DNA from: Acidimicrobiaceae bacterium
GTDB taxonomy: Bacteria; Actinomycetota; Acidimicrobiia; Acidimicrobiales; Ilumatobacteraceae
Direction: 5' to 3'
NCBI GenBank assembly: GCA_947487095.1
Contig: CANKVI010000004.1
Span: forward strand, 1-24,060
Length of the DNA: 24,060 nt
Part shown: piece by piece, positions 1 through 7,308 of the stretch
How the letters are laid out: each line of letters opens with the position of its first letter
How positions within the stretch are numbered: position 1 is the first letter of the stretch
Made by a program: the position numbers and the translations under genes
The notes under the pieces: model-generated
What the model was told of the DNA's origin: nothing
The model's database searches: none
What the model saw: only the letters and a program-made list of their open reading frames with translations

Positions 1-14
1 CACAAGCTTTCGGC

Positions 15-341
15 TTGATCGGCCGGATACGCCAACGGGAGGTTTTCTCCCGACTGTCCAAAGAGGGAACATATGTTCGCTCCAATGGACTGTGGTGTCT
101 GATGTTGACGGACTCTTCCCTGCAGAATGCCCATGTGGGCTACGCCATTGGTCGAAACGTGGGTGGCGCCGTGCTGCGCAACCGAATTCGTCGTCAATTG
201 CGCTCGCTCCTTGAAGCCAAGTCCGACCAATTGCCAGCAGGTTGGTATTTAGTCGGCGTACAACCTCGGGTTAGCGCCATGTCCTGGACGGATCTTGGGG
301 CCACCGTGGACCAACTCGTTGCAAAGGTGGCGGTTTCATGA
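15..341 (+). CDS. rnpA: Ribonuclease P protein component
   Basis: Protein subunit of RNase P, which helps the catalytic RNA cut the 5' leader from pre-tRNAs. The family signature is visible around residues 42-66: the stretch GRNVGGAVLRNRIRRQLRSL matches the conserved basic RNR motif that contacts the RNA. The length of 108 residues is close to the usual 110-130. The start used here is a TTG at position 15, but the frame is open to the left edge (codons for Q-A-F-G precede it), so the true start may lie outside the window. The stop overlaps the ATG of yidD by four bases (ATGA), so the two are translationally coupled. rpmH and dnaA would be expected just to the left. Confidence 0.93.
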   Translation: MIGRIRQREVFSRLSKEGTYVRSNGLWCLMLTDSSLQNAHVGYAIGRNVGGAVLRNRIRRQLRSLLEAKSDQLPAGWYLVGVQPRVSAMSWTDLGATVDQLVAKVAVS

Positions 342-664
342 CATTGACCACCCCACAAGCAACCACCACCTTAAGAGATCTATCCACCACAAAAACACAG
401 CAGGCCATGTTGCGCGCCATTCGCTGGTACCAGTCGCTTCGCCCCGGCCAACCATCAAAATGCCGATTTTTTCCGTCTTGCTCAGAGTACGGCCATGAAG
501 CCATTGAAGTATTTGGGGCCAGGCGAGGAGGGTTGTTGACCGCTCGCCGACTGCTTCGTTGTCGCCCGTTTGGCCCGTCTGGCTTCGACCCCGTCCCACT
601 CCCCGATGAATCAACTTCGGTATCGCCTACCGTCTGTTGCACCGATAACACGAAAGATTGCTAA
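338..664 (+). CDS. yidD: Membrane protein insertion efficiency factor YidD
   Basis: Small protein of the YidD family, thought to assist insertion of membrane proteins by YidC. The family core is clear: CRFFPSCSEYGHEAIEVFG (about residues 42-60), then LTARRLLRCRPFGPSGFDPVP, giving the conserved cysteines and the G-DPVP ending. An N-terminal amphipathic stretch with RAIRWYQSLRPG precedes it. The length of 108 residues is slightly longer than the common 70-90, because of about 25 extra N-terminal residues and a Cys-containing tail. It overlaps rnpA by four bases and ends 6 bp before yidC, as in the conserved rnpA-yidD-yidC operon. Confidence 0.93.
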   Translation: MTLTTPQATTTLRDLSTTKTQQAMLRAIRWYQSLRPGQPSKCRFFPSCSEYGHEAIEVFGARRGGLLTARRLLRCRPFGPSGFDPVPLPDESTSVSPTVCCTDNTKDC

Positions 665-670
665 CCCATC

Positions 671-1624
671 ATGTTTGAACTTGCCGCCCGCCTCATTGCC
701 ACGTTTTACGCCTGGACCCACAACTATGCACTCGCCATTGGTTTGGTGGCTGTTGTGGTGATGATGCTGATTACACCGCTCACACTGAAGAGCACCAAAG
801 GCATGTTGGAAATGCAGCGGTTGCAACCAGAGATGCGTCGTTTGCAAGCAGAGTTCAAAGGCGATCGCCAAAAACTAAACGAAGCAATGATGAAGTTGTA
901 TCAGGAAAACAAAGTCAACCCAATGGCTTCGTGTTTGCCAATTGCGGCTCAAATGCCGGTGTTCATCATCATGTTCCAAGCGTTAAATGGTTTGATTAAG
1001 AAAGCAGCAGACGGCGTGACGTTTGCACCGAAGTATTTGAACGAAGCCTCCGAGTTGTACAAGTCACTAGTTGGTAAAACCGAGATGGTGTCATTCGGCA
1101 TCGACTTGGCGTTGAAACCAGTTGACGCAGTGCGAGATAACTTTGCAACTGGCTTGATTTACGTGTTCCTCGTTGCTGCACTTGCAGTTTTGTATTTTGC
1201 TCAACAAAAAATGGTGGCATCGCGCACAGTTAGCCCAACGATGTCGGCAACACAAGCAAAGATTATGCAGTATTTGCCAGTGTTTTTTGCAGTTTTTCAG
1301 TTGTTCCTACCAACCGGTTTGATTGTGTACTACATGGTGCAGGCAATCATTCGTATTGGCCAACAGCAGTACATCACGAAACGTTTTTATGGAAACGATT
1401 CGTCACTTGGTCGACAAGCGCAAGCAGCAGGTGAACGCGCACGTGAAATGTCGAAGAACGACAAAGAGTTAAAGAAGTCAAAGAAAGAAGCAACAGACCC
1501 AAGTGCTCCATTTGTGAGCAAGCGAGTAACTCCACCCAAAGGCGGCGCTTCTTCGGCGAAGCAATCATCTTCTCCAGGCAAAAATCGAAGCAGCGCGATT
1601 CCGCGCAAGCCAAAAAAATCGTAA
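671..1624 (+). CDS. yidC: Membrane protein insertase YidC/Oxa1 family
   Basis: Inserts membrane proteins into the cytoplasmic membrane, alone or with SecYEG. At 317 residues it has the short form typical of Gram-positive and actinobacterial YidC, without the large periplasmic domain of E. coli. The first membrane segment (about residues 20-40) is followed by the cytoplasmic coiled hairpin (LEMQRLQPEMRRLQAEFKGD) and the family motif NPMASCLPIAAQMPVFIIMFQAL (about 93-115); further membrane segments lie near 165-183 and 200-235. The last 70 residues are a hydrophilic, Lys/Ser-rich tail that could touch the ribosome. The gene lies between yidD and jag, in the usual order. Confidence 0.95.
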   Translation: MFELAARLIATFYAWTHNYALAIGLVAVVVMMLITPLTLKSTKGMLEMQRLQPEMRRLQAEFKGDRQKLNEAMMKLYQENKVNPMASCLPIAAQMPVFIIMFQALNGLIKKAADGVTFAPKYLNEASELYKSLVGKTEMVSFGIDLALKPVDAVRDNFATGLIYVFLVAALAVLYFAQQKMVASRTVSPTMSATQAKIMQYLPVFFAVFQLFLPTGLIVYYMVQAIIRIGQQQYITKRFYGNDSSLGRQAQAAGERAREMSKNDKELKKSKKEATDPSAPFVSKRVTPPKGGASSAKQSSSPGKNRSSAIPRKPKKS

Positions 1625-1648
1625 GTCATCACACGTAAGGACATTGTT

Positions 1649-2455
1649 ATGGAATGGGTAGAAACCACAGCAGAAACCATTGAGTTGGCAAAGAACTTGG
1701 CACTCGATCAGTTGGGTGTTGCAGAAGACGACGCTGAATTCGAAGTTGTTGAAGAGCCGAAACAAGGTCTCTTCGGTCGCACTCGTGGAGAAGCACGTGT
1801 GCGTGCACGTGTGCGCCCAAACAGTGTGCGCAACAAGAACGACCGTCGTGACAAGTCGGCAAAACGCGGACCTCGTAAAGATGGAGAAGCCAAGGGTCCA
1901 CGCCGCGAGAAGTCATCGACTCCTCGTCCAAAGCGCGAAGCCGCCCCGCGGACTCCACGCCCAGACATGCCACCAGTAGATCCAGCCACTGTGAGTGCTG
2001 CAGCAACCACATTTCTTGAAGGAATGCTCACTGCTGCCGGCTTAACCGGCTCGGTTTCGGTGCAACAGTCGGGCGAAGACATCGACATCAACGTGAGTGG
2101 CACGGATGTTTCGGTATTCGTGGGCACAAAGGGCGCCACACTGATGGCCGTTCAGGACTTGACCCGCGTGGTAAGCCAGCGCCGCCTCGGTGACCATGAC
2201 ACACACCTCCGTGTAGACATTGCCAGCTACCGCGAGAAGCGTCGCGAAGCCCTCAGCCGCTTTGCCCTCAAGGTGGCAAACGATGTGCTCGCAAGTGGAC
2301 AACCACGAGTTCTTGAGCCAATGAACTCCGCAGACCGCAAGATTGTTCACGACACGCTTGTGGAGTTTGCAGGCATTGCCACCCGTTCGCAAGGACAAGA
2401 CCCGCACCGCCGTGTTGTGGTTGCCCTTGCAGACGACCAGCCAGAAGAGGCCTAA
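1649..2455 (+). CDS. jag: Jag/KhpB RNA-binding protein (Jag_N, KH, R3H)
   Basis: RNA-binding protein whose relatives (Jag, KhpB, EloR) influence cell elongation and division. The N-terminal Jag_N domain (about residues 1-55) includes LFGRTRGEARVRARV. A basic, proline-rich linker (about 56-110) follows, then a KH-type domain with the loop VGTKGATL (about 158-165), and an R3H region near the end (EPMNSADRKIVHDTL, later HRRVVV). The GxxG of the KH loop is GTKG here. The repeated codons for RVRARVRP give short direct repeats in the DNA. It sits 24 bp after yidC and 13 bp before rsmG, as in most bacteria with this locus. Confidence 0.93.
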   Translation: MEWVETTAETIELAKNLALDQLGVAEDDAEFEVVEEPKQGLFGRTRGEARVRARVRPNSVRNKNDRRDKSAKRGPRKDGEAKGPRREKSSTPRPKREAAPRTPRPDMPPVDPATVSAAATTFLEGMLTAAGLTGSVSVQQSGEDIDINVSGTDVSVFVGTKGATLMAVQDLTRVVSQRRLGDHDTHLRVDIASYREKRREALSRFALKVANDVLASGQPRVLEPMNSADRKIVHDTLVEFAGIATRSQGQDPHRRVVVALADDQPEEA

Positions 2456-2468
2456 CTAGACTGCCCTT

Positions 2469-3032
2469 GTGGCAGTTCCCCATCCAGCCGAACACGAGGG
2501 GTTGATCCGCATCTTTAGTGCGGCTCAACGCATTGGCGCTCTTGGCACACAGCCCGTGAAAGATATGATTTCTCACGCATGTGCTTTTGCTGATGCTCTC
2601 CCGCTCTCGGTTCGAACCTGTGTAGACCTGGGAAGTGGAGCCGGTGTCCCAGGGTTGGTCATTGCCATAGCTCGCCCAGAAATTCGACTTACGTTGGTGG
2701 ACCGACGCTCGAAGCGGACTGACGCCTTGCAACGAGCCGTCAAGGCTCTGGGTATCGAGGATCGGATTTCGGTAGTGTGTGCCGATGTAGAGAGTTTTGC
2801 GCGGACCGCCAACACCAAGCACTCGTTTGATGCGGCTTGCGCACGAGGGTTCGGTCCACCCGAGTTCACTTTGCAATGGTCGGCTGAACTGGTGAAGTCA
2901 GGGGGAGTCATTGTGGTCTCTGAACCACCGCCCGGCTCCCCTGACCGTTGGCAAGGAATGGACCTTTCCGCTGCAGGCGTTTCTGAACCAGTTCGCGTAG
3001 GTCCAGTGGCAATGTTCCACGTGGAACATTAA
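2469..3032 (+). CDS. rsmG: 16S rRNA (guanine-N7) methyltransferase RsmG/GidB
   Basis: SAM-dependent methyltransferase that adds N7-methyl to a guanine in the 530 loop of 16S rRNA (G527 in E. coli). The SAM-binding motif CVDLGSGAGVPGLVIAIARP is at about residues 51-70, followed by LTLVDRRSKRTDAL, and a later region (DAACARGFG) matches the family. At 187 residues it is at the short end for the family. The start is a GTG at 2469 without a strong ribosome binding site. The final codons for MFHVEH are made entirely by a parS site (3011-3030), so the end of the protein is shaped by chromosome segregation. Confidence 0.93.
   Translation: MAVPHPAEHEGLIRIFSAAQRIGALGTQPVKDMISHACAFADALPLSVRTCVDLGSGAGVPGLVIAIARPEIRLTLVDRRSKRTDALQRAVKALGIEDRISVVCADVESFARTANTKHSFDAACARGFGPPEFTLQWSAELVKSGGVIVVSEPPPGSPDRWQGMDLSAAGVSEPVRVGPVAMFHVEH
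3011..3030. promoter_or_regulatory. parS: parS centromere-like site 1 (inside rsmG)
   Basis: Perfect 20-bp palindrome AATGTTCCACGTGGAACATT. Its core TGTTCCACGTGGAACA differs from the widespread parS consensus TGTTTCACGTGAAACA by one symmetric pair of bases. It lies at the 3' end of rsmG, about 100 bp before parA, where ParB-CTP would load. A second identical copy follows 48 bp downstream, which makes chance unlikely. Confidence 0.92.
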
Positions 3033-3058
3033 CGACCGACCCGCCAACCCAAGTCAAA

Positions 3059-3078
3059 AATGTTCCACGTGGAACATT
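3059..3078. promoter_or_regulatory. parS: parS centromere-like site 2 (rsmG-parA gap)
   Basis: Second perfect copy of the same 20-bp palindrome as at 3011-3030, here in the rsmG-parA intergenic region and 53 bp before the parA start. The two sites are 48 bp apart. Besides loading ParB for segregation, ParB bound here could affect parA transcription; that part is inference. Confidence 0.93.
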
Positions 3079-3130
3079 CTGAAATGCCATCCCCCTAAAG
3101 ACTTCGCATCGGCGATATTCTTGGCGCATC

Positions 3131-3946
3131 ATGAACACGCCAGGTACCACCCCAACTGGTCCATATCCAACACCTCGGATTATCGCTATGGCGAACCAAA
3201 AAGGTGGCGTTGGGAAGACCACGACCACCATCAACCTTGGAGCATGCCTCGCAGAACAGGGATATCGGGTCCTCCTGATTGACCTGGACCCACAAGGAAA
3301 CGCTTCAACCGGGCTGGGCCTCAACACCCGGGATATGGAAACCAGCATCTATGACGTGTTGCTTCACGAAACACCGATTGAGGACTGCTTGGCACCAACC
3401 GCGGTAAAGAATCTGTTTGTTGCGCCGTCAAACTTGGATCTGGCGGGTGCCGAGATTGAACTCGTTCCGGCAATGGGTCGGGAAACCCGCCTCAAAAAGG
3501 CCATCGAAGCCATTATCGACCAGTTTGATTACGTACTCATTGACTGCCCACCATCCCTTGGATTACTTACGGTCAACGGGCTAACGGCTGCCAAAGAAGT
3601 TATTGTTCCAATTCAATGCCAGTACTACGCGTTGGAAGGACTTGGCCAATTGCTTCGCAACGTTGACTTGGTGAGTAAAAACTTGAATCCAGGCTTGGGC
3701 GTCAGCCGAATTATCTGCACCATGTTTGACACTCGAACGAAACTTTCAGGCGATGTGGTGAGTGAAGTGCGCGAGCACTTTGGCGACAAAGTGTGCCAAG
3801 CGGTTATTCCGCACAACGTTCGTCTTGCAGAGGCTCCGTCGCACGGCAAACCGATCACCACGTTTGACCCAAATTCGGCAGGCGCAAAGGCGTACCGGGC
3901 AGTGGCATTGGAGGTGAGTGGTGGCGCGCAAATCGGGACTCGGTAG
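3131..3946 (+). CDS. parA: Chromosome-partitioning ATPase ParA/Soj
   Basis: Deviant Walker ATPase that drives origin segregation with ParB and parS. The deviant Walker A motif ANQKGGVGKTTTTINLG is at about residues 20-36, Walker A' (LLIDLDPQGNASTGLG) follows near 49-64, and the Walker B region FDYVLIDCPPSLGLLTVNGL is near 136-155. The length of 271 residues fits the chromosomal ParA/Soj type without an N-terminal DNA-binding domain. No Shine-Dalgarno sequence is visible before the ATG; a TATTCT element lies 9 bp upstream, so a leaderless or very short leader transcript is possible. It overlaps parB at its 3' end. Confidence 0.95.
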   Translation: MNTPGTTPTGPYPTPRIIAMANQKGGVGKTTTTINLGACLAEQGYRVLLIDLDPQGNASTGLGLNTRDMETSIYDVLLHETPIEDCLAPTAVKNLFVAPSNLDLAGAEIELVPAMGRETRLKKAIEAIIDQFDYVLIDCPPSLGLLTVNGLTAAKEVIVPIQCQYYALEGLGQLLRNVDLVSKNLNPGLGVSRIICTMFDTRTKLSGDVVSEVREHFGDKVCQAVIPHNVRLAEAPSHGKPITTFDPNSAGAKAYRAVALEVSGGAQIGTR

Positions 3947-4871
3947 AGGATTAGATGCCTTGATCCCAACGGGATCAACGGTGATGTCAACACGTGATGG
4001 TGGTGGAACGGGTACAGGGCTGCAGGAAATCTCGGTTTCCTCTATTGATCCAAACCCAAACCAACCTCGAAACCATTTCGATGAAGACTCACTTGCAGAA
4101 CTCTCCGCGTCCATCAAGGCAATTGGGTTATTGCAGCCAGTATTGGTTCGTCCGTCTTCTACACCAGACCGATTCGAGCTCATTGCTGGAGAACGCCGCT
4201 GGCGAGCCTCAAAACGCGCAGGTCTTTCGACTATTCCAGCCATAGTGCGCGTGACCGATGATGTTTCATCGGTCGAGCAAGCCCTTGTTGAAAACCTCCA
4301 TCGCCAAGACCTCACACCACTAGAAGAAGCGGCTGCATATCAGCAACTTCTTGAAGATTTCTCGATGACACACGAGCAAGTGGCTTCTAAAGTTGGCAAG
4401 AGCCGTTCGGCCATCACCAACTCACTCCGCTTGTTGACGTTGCCACCAACGATTCAGCAGTACATTGCTGAAGGCCGACTGTCCGCCGGGCACGCCAAAG
4501 CTTTGCTCAGCACGCCAGATCGTGCACTGCAGGAATCACTTGCTCGCGCAGCCGTGGAGCAAGGTCTGACAGTTCGCGGTCTTGAAGAGGCAGTGCGCAA
4601 TGCAGTGAACCCAGGTGCAAACTCAACCTCAGTTGCTCCAAAGCCTGGCGTAACGGGAACAAAACCTAAGCCGGGAACCCCAGGAAAAACCACCGTTGTT
4701 AAAGAACCTGGTTTACATGAACTTGAAGACTTGTTGTCTGAACACCTCGCCACTCCGGTCACGGTGACGTTGTCGGGCAAGCATGGAAAAATGGTGGTGG
4801 AGTTTGCTGACCTCGAGGACCTCGAGCGAATTTACCGATTGATGACTGAAGGTCCTGACCTCGACGAGTAA
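3921..4871 (+). CDS. parB: Chromosome-partitioning protein ParB/Spo0J
   Basis: CTP-dependent DNA clamp that loads at parS and spreads. The N-terminal SGLGRGLDALIP motif binds ParA. The CTP-binding boxes GERRWRASKRAG (about residues 92-103) and ENLHRQDLTPLEEA (about 126-139) are intact, followed by a helix-turn-helix (QVASKVGKSRSAITNSLRLL) and, after a Pro/Thr/Gly-rich linker, a C-terminal dimerisation segment. Of two adjacent GTG codons, 3921 is preferred because GGAGG at 3910-3914 is spaced 6 bases from it; 3918 would be only 3 bases away. It overlaps parA by 26 bp, so expression is coupled. Confidence 0.95.
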   Translation: MARKSGLGRGLDALIPTGSTVMSTRDGGGTGTGLQEISVSSIDPNPNQPRNHFDEDSLAELSASIKAIGLLQPVLVRPSSTPDRFELIAGERRWRASKRAGLSTIPAIVRVTDDVSSVEQALVENLHRQDLTPLEEAAAYQQLLEDFSMTHEQVASKVGKSRSAITNSLRLLTLPPTIQQYIAEGRLSAGHAKALLSTPDRALQESLARAAVEQGLTVRGLEEAVRNAVNPGANSTSVAPKPGVTGTKPKPGTPGKTTVVKEPGLHELEDLLSEHLATPVTVTLSGKHGKMVVEFADLEDLERIYRLMTEGPDLDE

Positions 4872-4890
4872 ACCCATATGAGTCTTGGGT

Positions 4891-4946
4891 ACAGGTTTAC
4901 CGTGAAGACGAACTTGAGGTTGTGCACAGAGTGTGTATAAACCTGT
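4891..4946. repeat. 9-bp inverted repeat flanking the DnaA-box cluster
   Basis: ACAGGTTTA at 4891-4899 is the exact reverse complement of TAAACCTGT at 4938-4946. The arms are 38 bp apart, and the right arm overlaps two of the three DnaA-box-like sequences. There is no GC-rich stem with a T-run, so it does not look like an intrinsic terminator. A weaker 5-bp hairpin (ACCCA at 4872-4876 with TGGGT at 4886-4890) lies right after parB. Confidence 0.4.
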
Positions 4947-4952
4947 GGATAA
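4920..4952. promoter_or_regulatory. Cluster of three DnaA-box-like 9-mers
   Basis: TTGTGCACA at 4920-4928 (+ strand), TTATACACA at 4932-4940 (- strand) and TTATCCACA at 4944-4952 (- strand). The last equals the classical high-affinity DnaA box; the second fits TTATNCACA. The start positions are exactly 12 bp apart. They fill the convergent parB-cwlM gap, about 5 kb from the expected dnaA-oriC region, and AT-rich sequence follows directly. This may be an accessory DnaA-binding locus or part of the origin; function is not shown. Confidence 0.6.
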
Positions 4953-4955
4953 CTT

Positions 4956-5927
4956 TTATAACGGTTGATTGCCCCATTGCGTAATGGCCTGAGCCAAAGC
5001 AGGAACCACAACAAGGGCACGGTCACCCTCATCGCCAATCGTGCACATCACCGCCGGCATCCGTGTTTCACGGAGAACCGGAAGTTGCATGCCACCTACC
5101 GCAATTGGCAGAGCATCGTCTGCCAACCGGACGTTCTCAGCACACAGCTCTGCCGCGACTTTGCCACCTGCTGAAACAAATGAGTCGGTTTCGTAAAAGG
5201 CAAAGTGCACCCCCTGCGTTGAAGCACTCGACACACCGAGGTACAAATCTGCACCGAACGAGTTTGCAGTTTGCGCATGCGCGTGAGGATCAGCGTTTTC
5301 AATAATCATGACATCATCACCGCGGTTGCGTAACTCACGCACCAATAGGCGAGTGAGACGTGTGTTGTTATCAAAGCAACCAATCACAATGCGCGGGCGT
5401 TCAGTGTTGTGTTGGGCAGTGAGCAAAGTTTCGTATTCGCGCACCGTCACAATGCCAGGACCTTCACCGCTTTGACTACTGGTTCGTTCTAGTGCGCGAA
5501 TTGAATTCACTCCACATATTCCGTCAGCAGTGATTCCATAGTTTTGTTGAAACTCGGTAAGTGCACGCAGAGTGTTTGGCCCAAAAATTCCATCTGCGCG
5601 ACCGCAATCAAAACCTAATTTGGCAAGCACGGATTGCATGGCTTGAACATCATCGCCACGCATATGCGGGGAAGTTAAATACAACAGTCGTGTACCCAAC
5701 ACCCAAGACGATTCGACAAGTGTTGTCCATGTGAGATGATCGCACGTTCCGGTTACAGGTAAGCCACGAAGTTGTTGAAACTCTGCAACTACCTGTTCGG
5801 TACGAACGCAATACACGCCTGGCTCAAACGTGTCATGTGCAAGCACGTTTGCAGCAACGAGGCGACGCTGAAGATCGTGTACGGCGGTGCCGTGACTACC
5901 GTGCGTTAGCGGGATTTCGGAAGAAAT
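4956..5927 (-). CDS. cwlM: CwlM-like protein: two peptidoglycan-binding domains plus degenerate amidase domain
   Basis: Two PG_binding_1 repeats (about residues 8-73 and 87-148; each with the V-FQ--GL--DG-----T--AL pattern) are followed by an Amidase_3-like region to residue 323. The zinc-site motifs of active amidases are gone: the DPGHGG position reads IVIGCFDNN, and the late histidine segment reads LYLGVSSAS. This fits M. tuberculosis CwlM, which is known as a non-hydrolytic regulator of MurA; the same role here is inference. It lies directly after trxA, as in mycobacteria. No usual start codon allows a complete first domain: a GTG at 5844-5846 would cut off its first helix and has no ribosome binding site. 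An ATT at 5925-5927 with AGGAG 8 bases upstream fits; the frame is open up to a TAA at 5955-5957. Lacks the C-terminal tail of the mycobacterial protein. Confidence 0.8.
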   Translation of the reverse strand: MSSEIPLTHGSHGTAVHDLQRRLVAANVLAHDTFEPGVYCVRTEQVVAEFQQLRGLPVTGTCDHLTWTTLVESSWVLGTRLLYLTSPHMRGDDVQAMQSVLAKLGFDCGRADGIFGPNTLRALTEFQQNYGITADGICGVNSIRALERTSSQSGEGPGIVTVREYETLLTAQHNTERPRIVIGCFDNNTRLTRLLVRELRNRGDDVMIIENADPHAHAQTANSFGADLYLGVSSASTQGVHFAFYETDSFVSAGGKVAAELCAENVRLADDALPIAVGGMQLPVLRETRMPAVMCTIGDEGDRALVVVPALAQAITQWGNQPL

Positions 5928-6244
5928 TCTGCGAGCTCCTGTAGCAACTTGCCTTTACCAACAGCTCCAACCAAACGCTTTGCGGCTTCACCTTTGTTAA
6001 ACACAATGAGTGTTGGAATGCTCATGACGTTGAAGCGCATCGCGATGTCGCCATAGTCATCAACATTGAGTTTTGCAATGGTGATGTTTCCTGCTTGTTC
6101 GGTTGCAATTTCTGCAAGCACAGGAGCAATGGCCTTGCATGGTCCGCACCATTCGGCCCAAAAGTCAACCAAAATAGGCGTGTCTGAGCCGCCAATTGTT
6201 TCGTCAAAATTTGCAGATGTAAGCGTGGTAATTGATTGAGCCAT
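5906..6244 (-). CDS. trxA: Thioredoxin
   Basis: General disulfide reductant of the cytoplasm, kept reduced by the TrxB encoded just upstream. The active site WCGPC is at residues 32-36 within DFWAEWCGPCKAIAP, and the cis-proline loop MSIPTLIVF follows near residues 74-82. The length of 112 residues is normal. It starts with ATG 80 bp after trxB, and its last codons overlap the proposed ATT start of the cwlM-like gene by 22 bp. The order trxB-trxA-cwlM matches that of M. tuberculosis trxB2-trxC-cwlM. Confidence 0.96.
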   Translation of the reverse strand: MAQSITTLTSANFDETIGGSDTPILVDFWAEWCGPCKAIAPVLAEIATEQAGNITIAKLNVDDYGDIAMRFNVMSIPTLIVFNKGEAAKRLVGAVGKGKLLQELAEFLPKSR

Positions 6245-6324
6245 AACGAGTCCTTCGAAGTTGTGTACTGAAATAGTACCGAGCGTGACACGTGAACGCG
6301 TGAAATTGCCTCAGGTGTGACCGA

Positions 6325-7269
6325 TTAGTGCTGGTGCTCTAACCAGCGCTCACTATCAAGTGCAGCCATGCACCCTGAACCTGCAGCGGTAATTGCTTGT
6401 CGGTAGGTGTGGTCTTGCACGTCTCCGCAGGCGAAGACGCCCTCAATGTTGGTGTAGGTCGAACCCGGTTTTGTAATCAGGTAACCCGAGTCCTCCATGT
6501 CAAGCACACCCTTAAACAGGTCGGTGTTTGGTCGGTGTCCGATTGCGATGAAAATTCCGGTGACACCCAGTTCACTCGTTGCACCAGTTTGAGTGTTGGT
6601 GAGTTCTATTCCAGTCACTTTGTCGTCGCCGTGAATTTTTGACACGGTTGAATTCCAGATAATCGAAATCTTTTCGTTCGCAAGTGCACGGTCCTGCATA
6701 ATTTTTGACGCACGCAAAGCGTCGCGACGAACAATCAAGTGCACCTTTGATGCGAACCTGGTAAGAAACTGAGCTTCTTCAAGTGCGGAGTCTCCACCAC
6801 CAACAACAGCAATTTCTTGACCACGGAAGAAAAATCCGTCGCAGGTTGCACATGTGGACAGACCATGACCAATCAAACGCGGTTCTTCAGGAAGACCCAA
6901 CATCAGCGACTGTGCACCGGTGCTCACAATGACACTGTCGGCGCTGTATTCCGTGTCGCGAACCCATGCGCGAAATGGTCGGCTTGAGAAGTCCACTCGG
7001 GTTACTTTTTCGGTAATGAATTCGGCACCAAATCGAGCTGCTTGCTCGCGGCAACGAGTCATGAGTTCTGGACCCATAATGCCCTCAGGAAAACCCGGAA
7101 AGTTTTCTACTTCGGTGGTGAGCATGAGTTGGCCGCCAGGTTGATCTGAAGTTGAGCTTGGCTCACCCTCGATCACCAAAGGAAGCAATCCGGCCCGTGC
7201 TGTATAGATGGCAGCGGTAAGACCGGCTGGGCCCGAACCAATAATTAAAACCTTGTGATGAATTGCCAT
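6325..7269 (-). CDS. trxB: Thioredoxin reductase (NADPH)
   Basis: FAD enzyme that passes electrons from NADPH to thioredoxin. The FAD-binding GSGPAG is at residues 11-16, the redox-active CATC at 140-143 (CATCDG), the NADPH-binding GGGDSALEEA at 157-166, and the second FAD contact EGVFACGDV at about 276-284. The length of 314 residues matches the low-molecular-weight bacterial type. It lies 39 bp after the small membrane protein and 80 bp before trxA, in a long same-strand gene run. Confidence 0.96.
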   Translation of the reverse strand: MAIHHKVLIIGSGPAGLTAAIYTARAGLLPLVIEGEPSSTSDQPGGQLMLTTEVENFPGFPEGIMGPELMTRCREQAARFGAEFITEKVTRVDFSSRPFRAWVRDTEYSADSVIVSTGAQSLMLGLPEEPRLIGHGLSTCATCDGFFFRGQEIAVVGGGDSALEEAQFLTRFASKVHLIVRRDALRASKIMQDRALANEKISIIWNSTVSKIHGDDKVTGIELTNTQTGATSELGVTGIFIAIGHRPNTDLFKGVLDMEDSGYLITKPGSTYTNIEGVFACGDVQDHTYRQAITAAGSGCMAALDSERWLEHQH

Positions 7270-7308
7270 AAGAAAAACAGCGCCTTTGTCGTGAGAGGTG
7301 ACAAAAAC

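Noticed and set aside
1795..1820. Short direct repeats GCACGTGTGCG in jag
   Set aside because: They encode the RVRARV part of the Jag_N-linker boundary and need no separate explanation.
2268..2876. 202-codon open frame on the - strand across jag and rsmG
   Set aside because: Both overlapped genes are well supported and the frame shows no domain.
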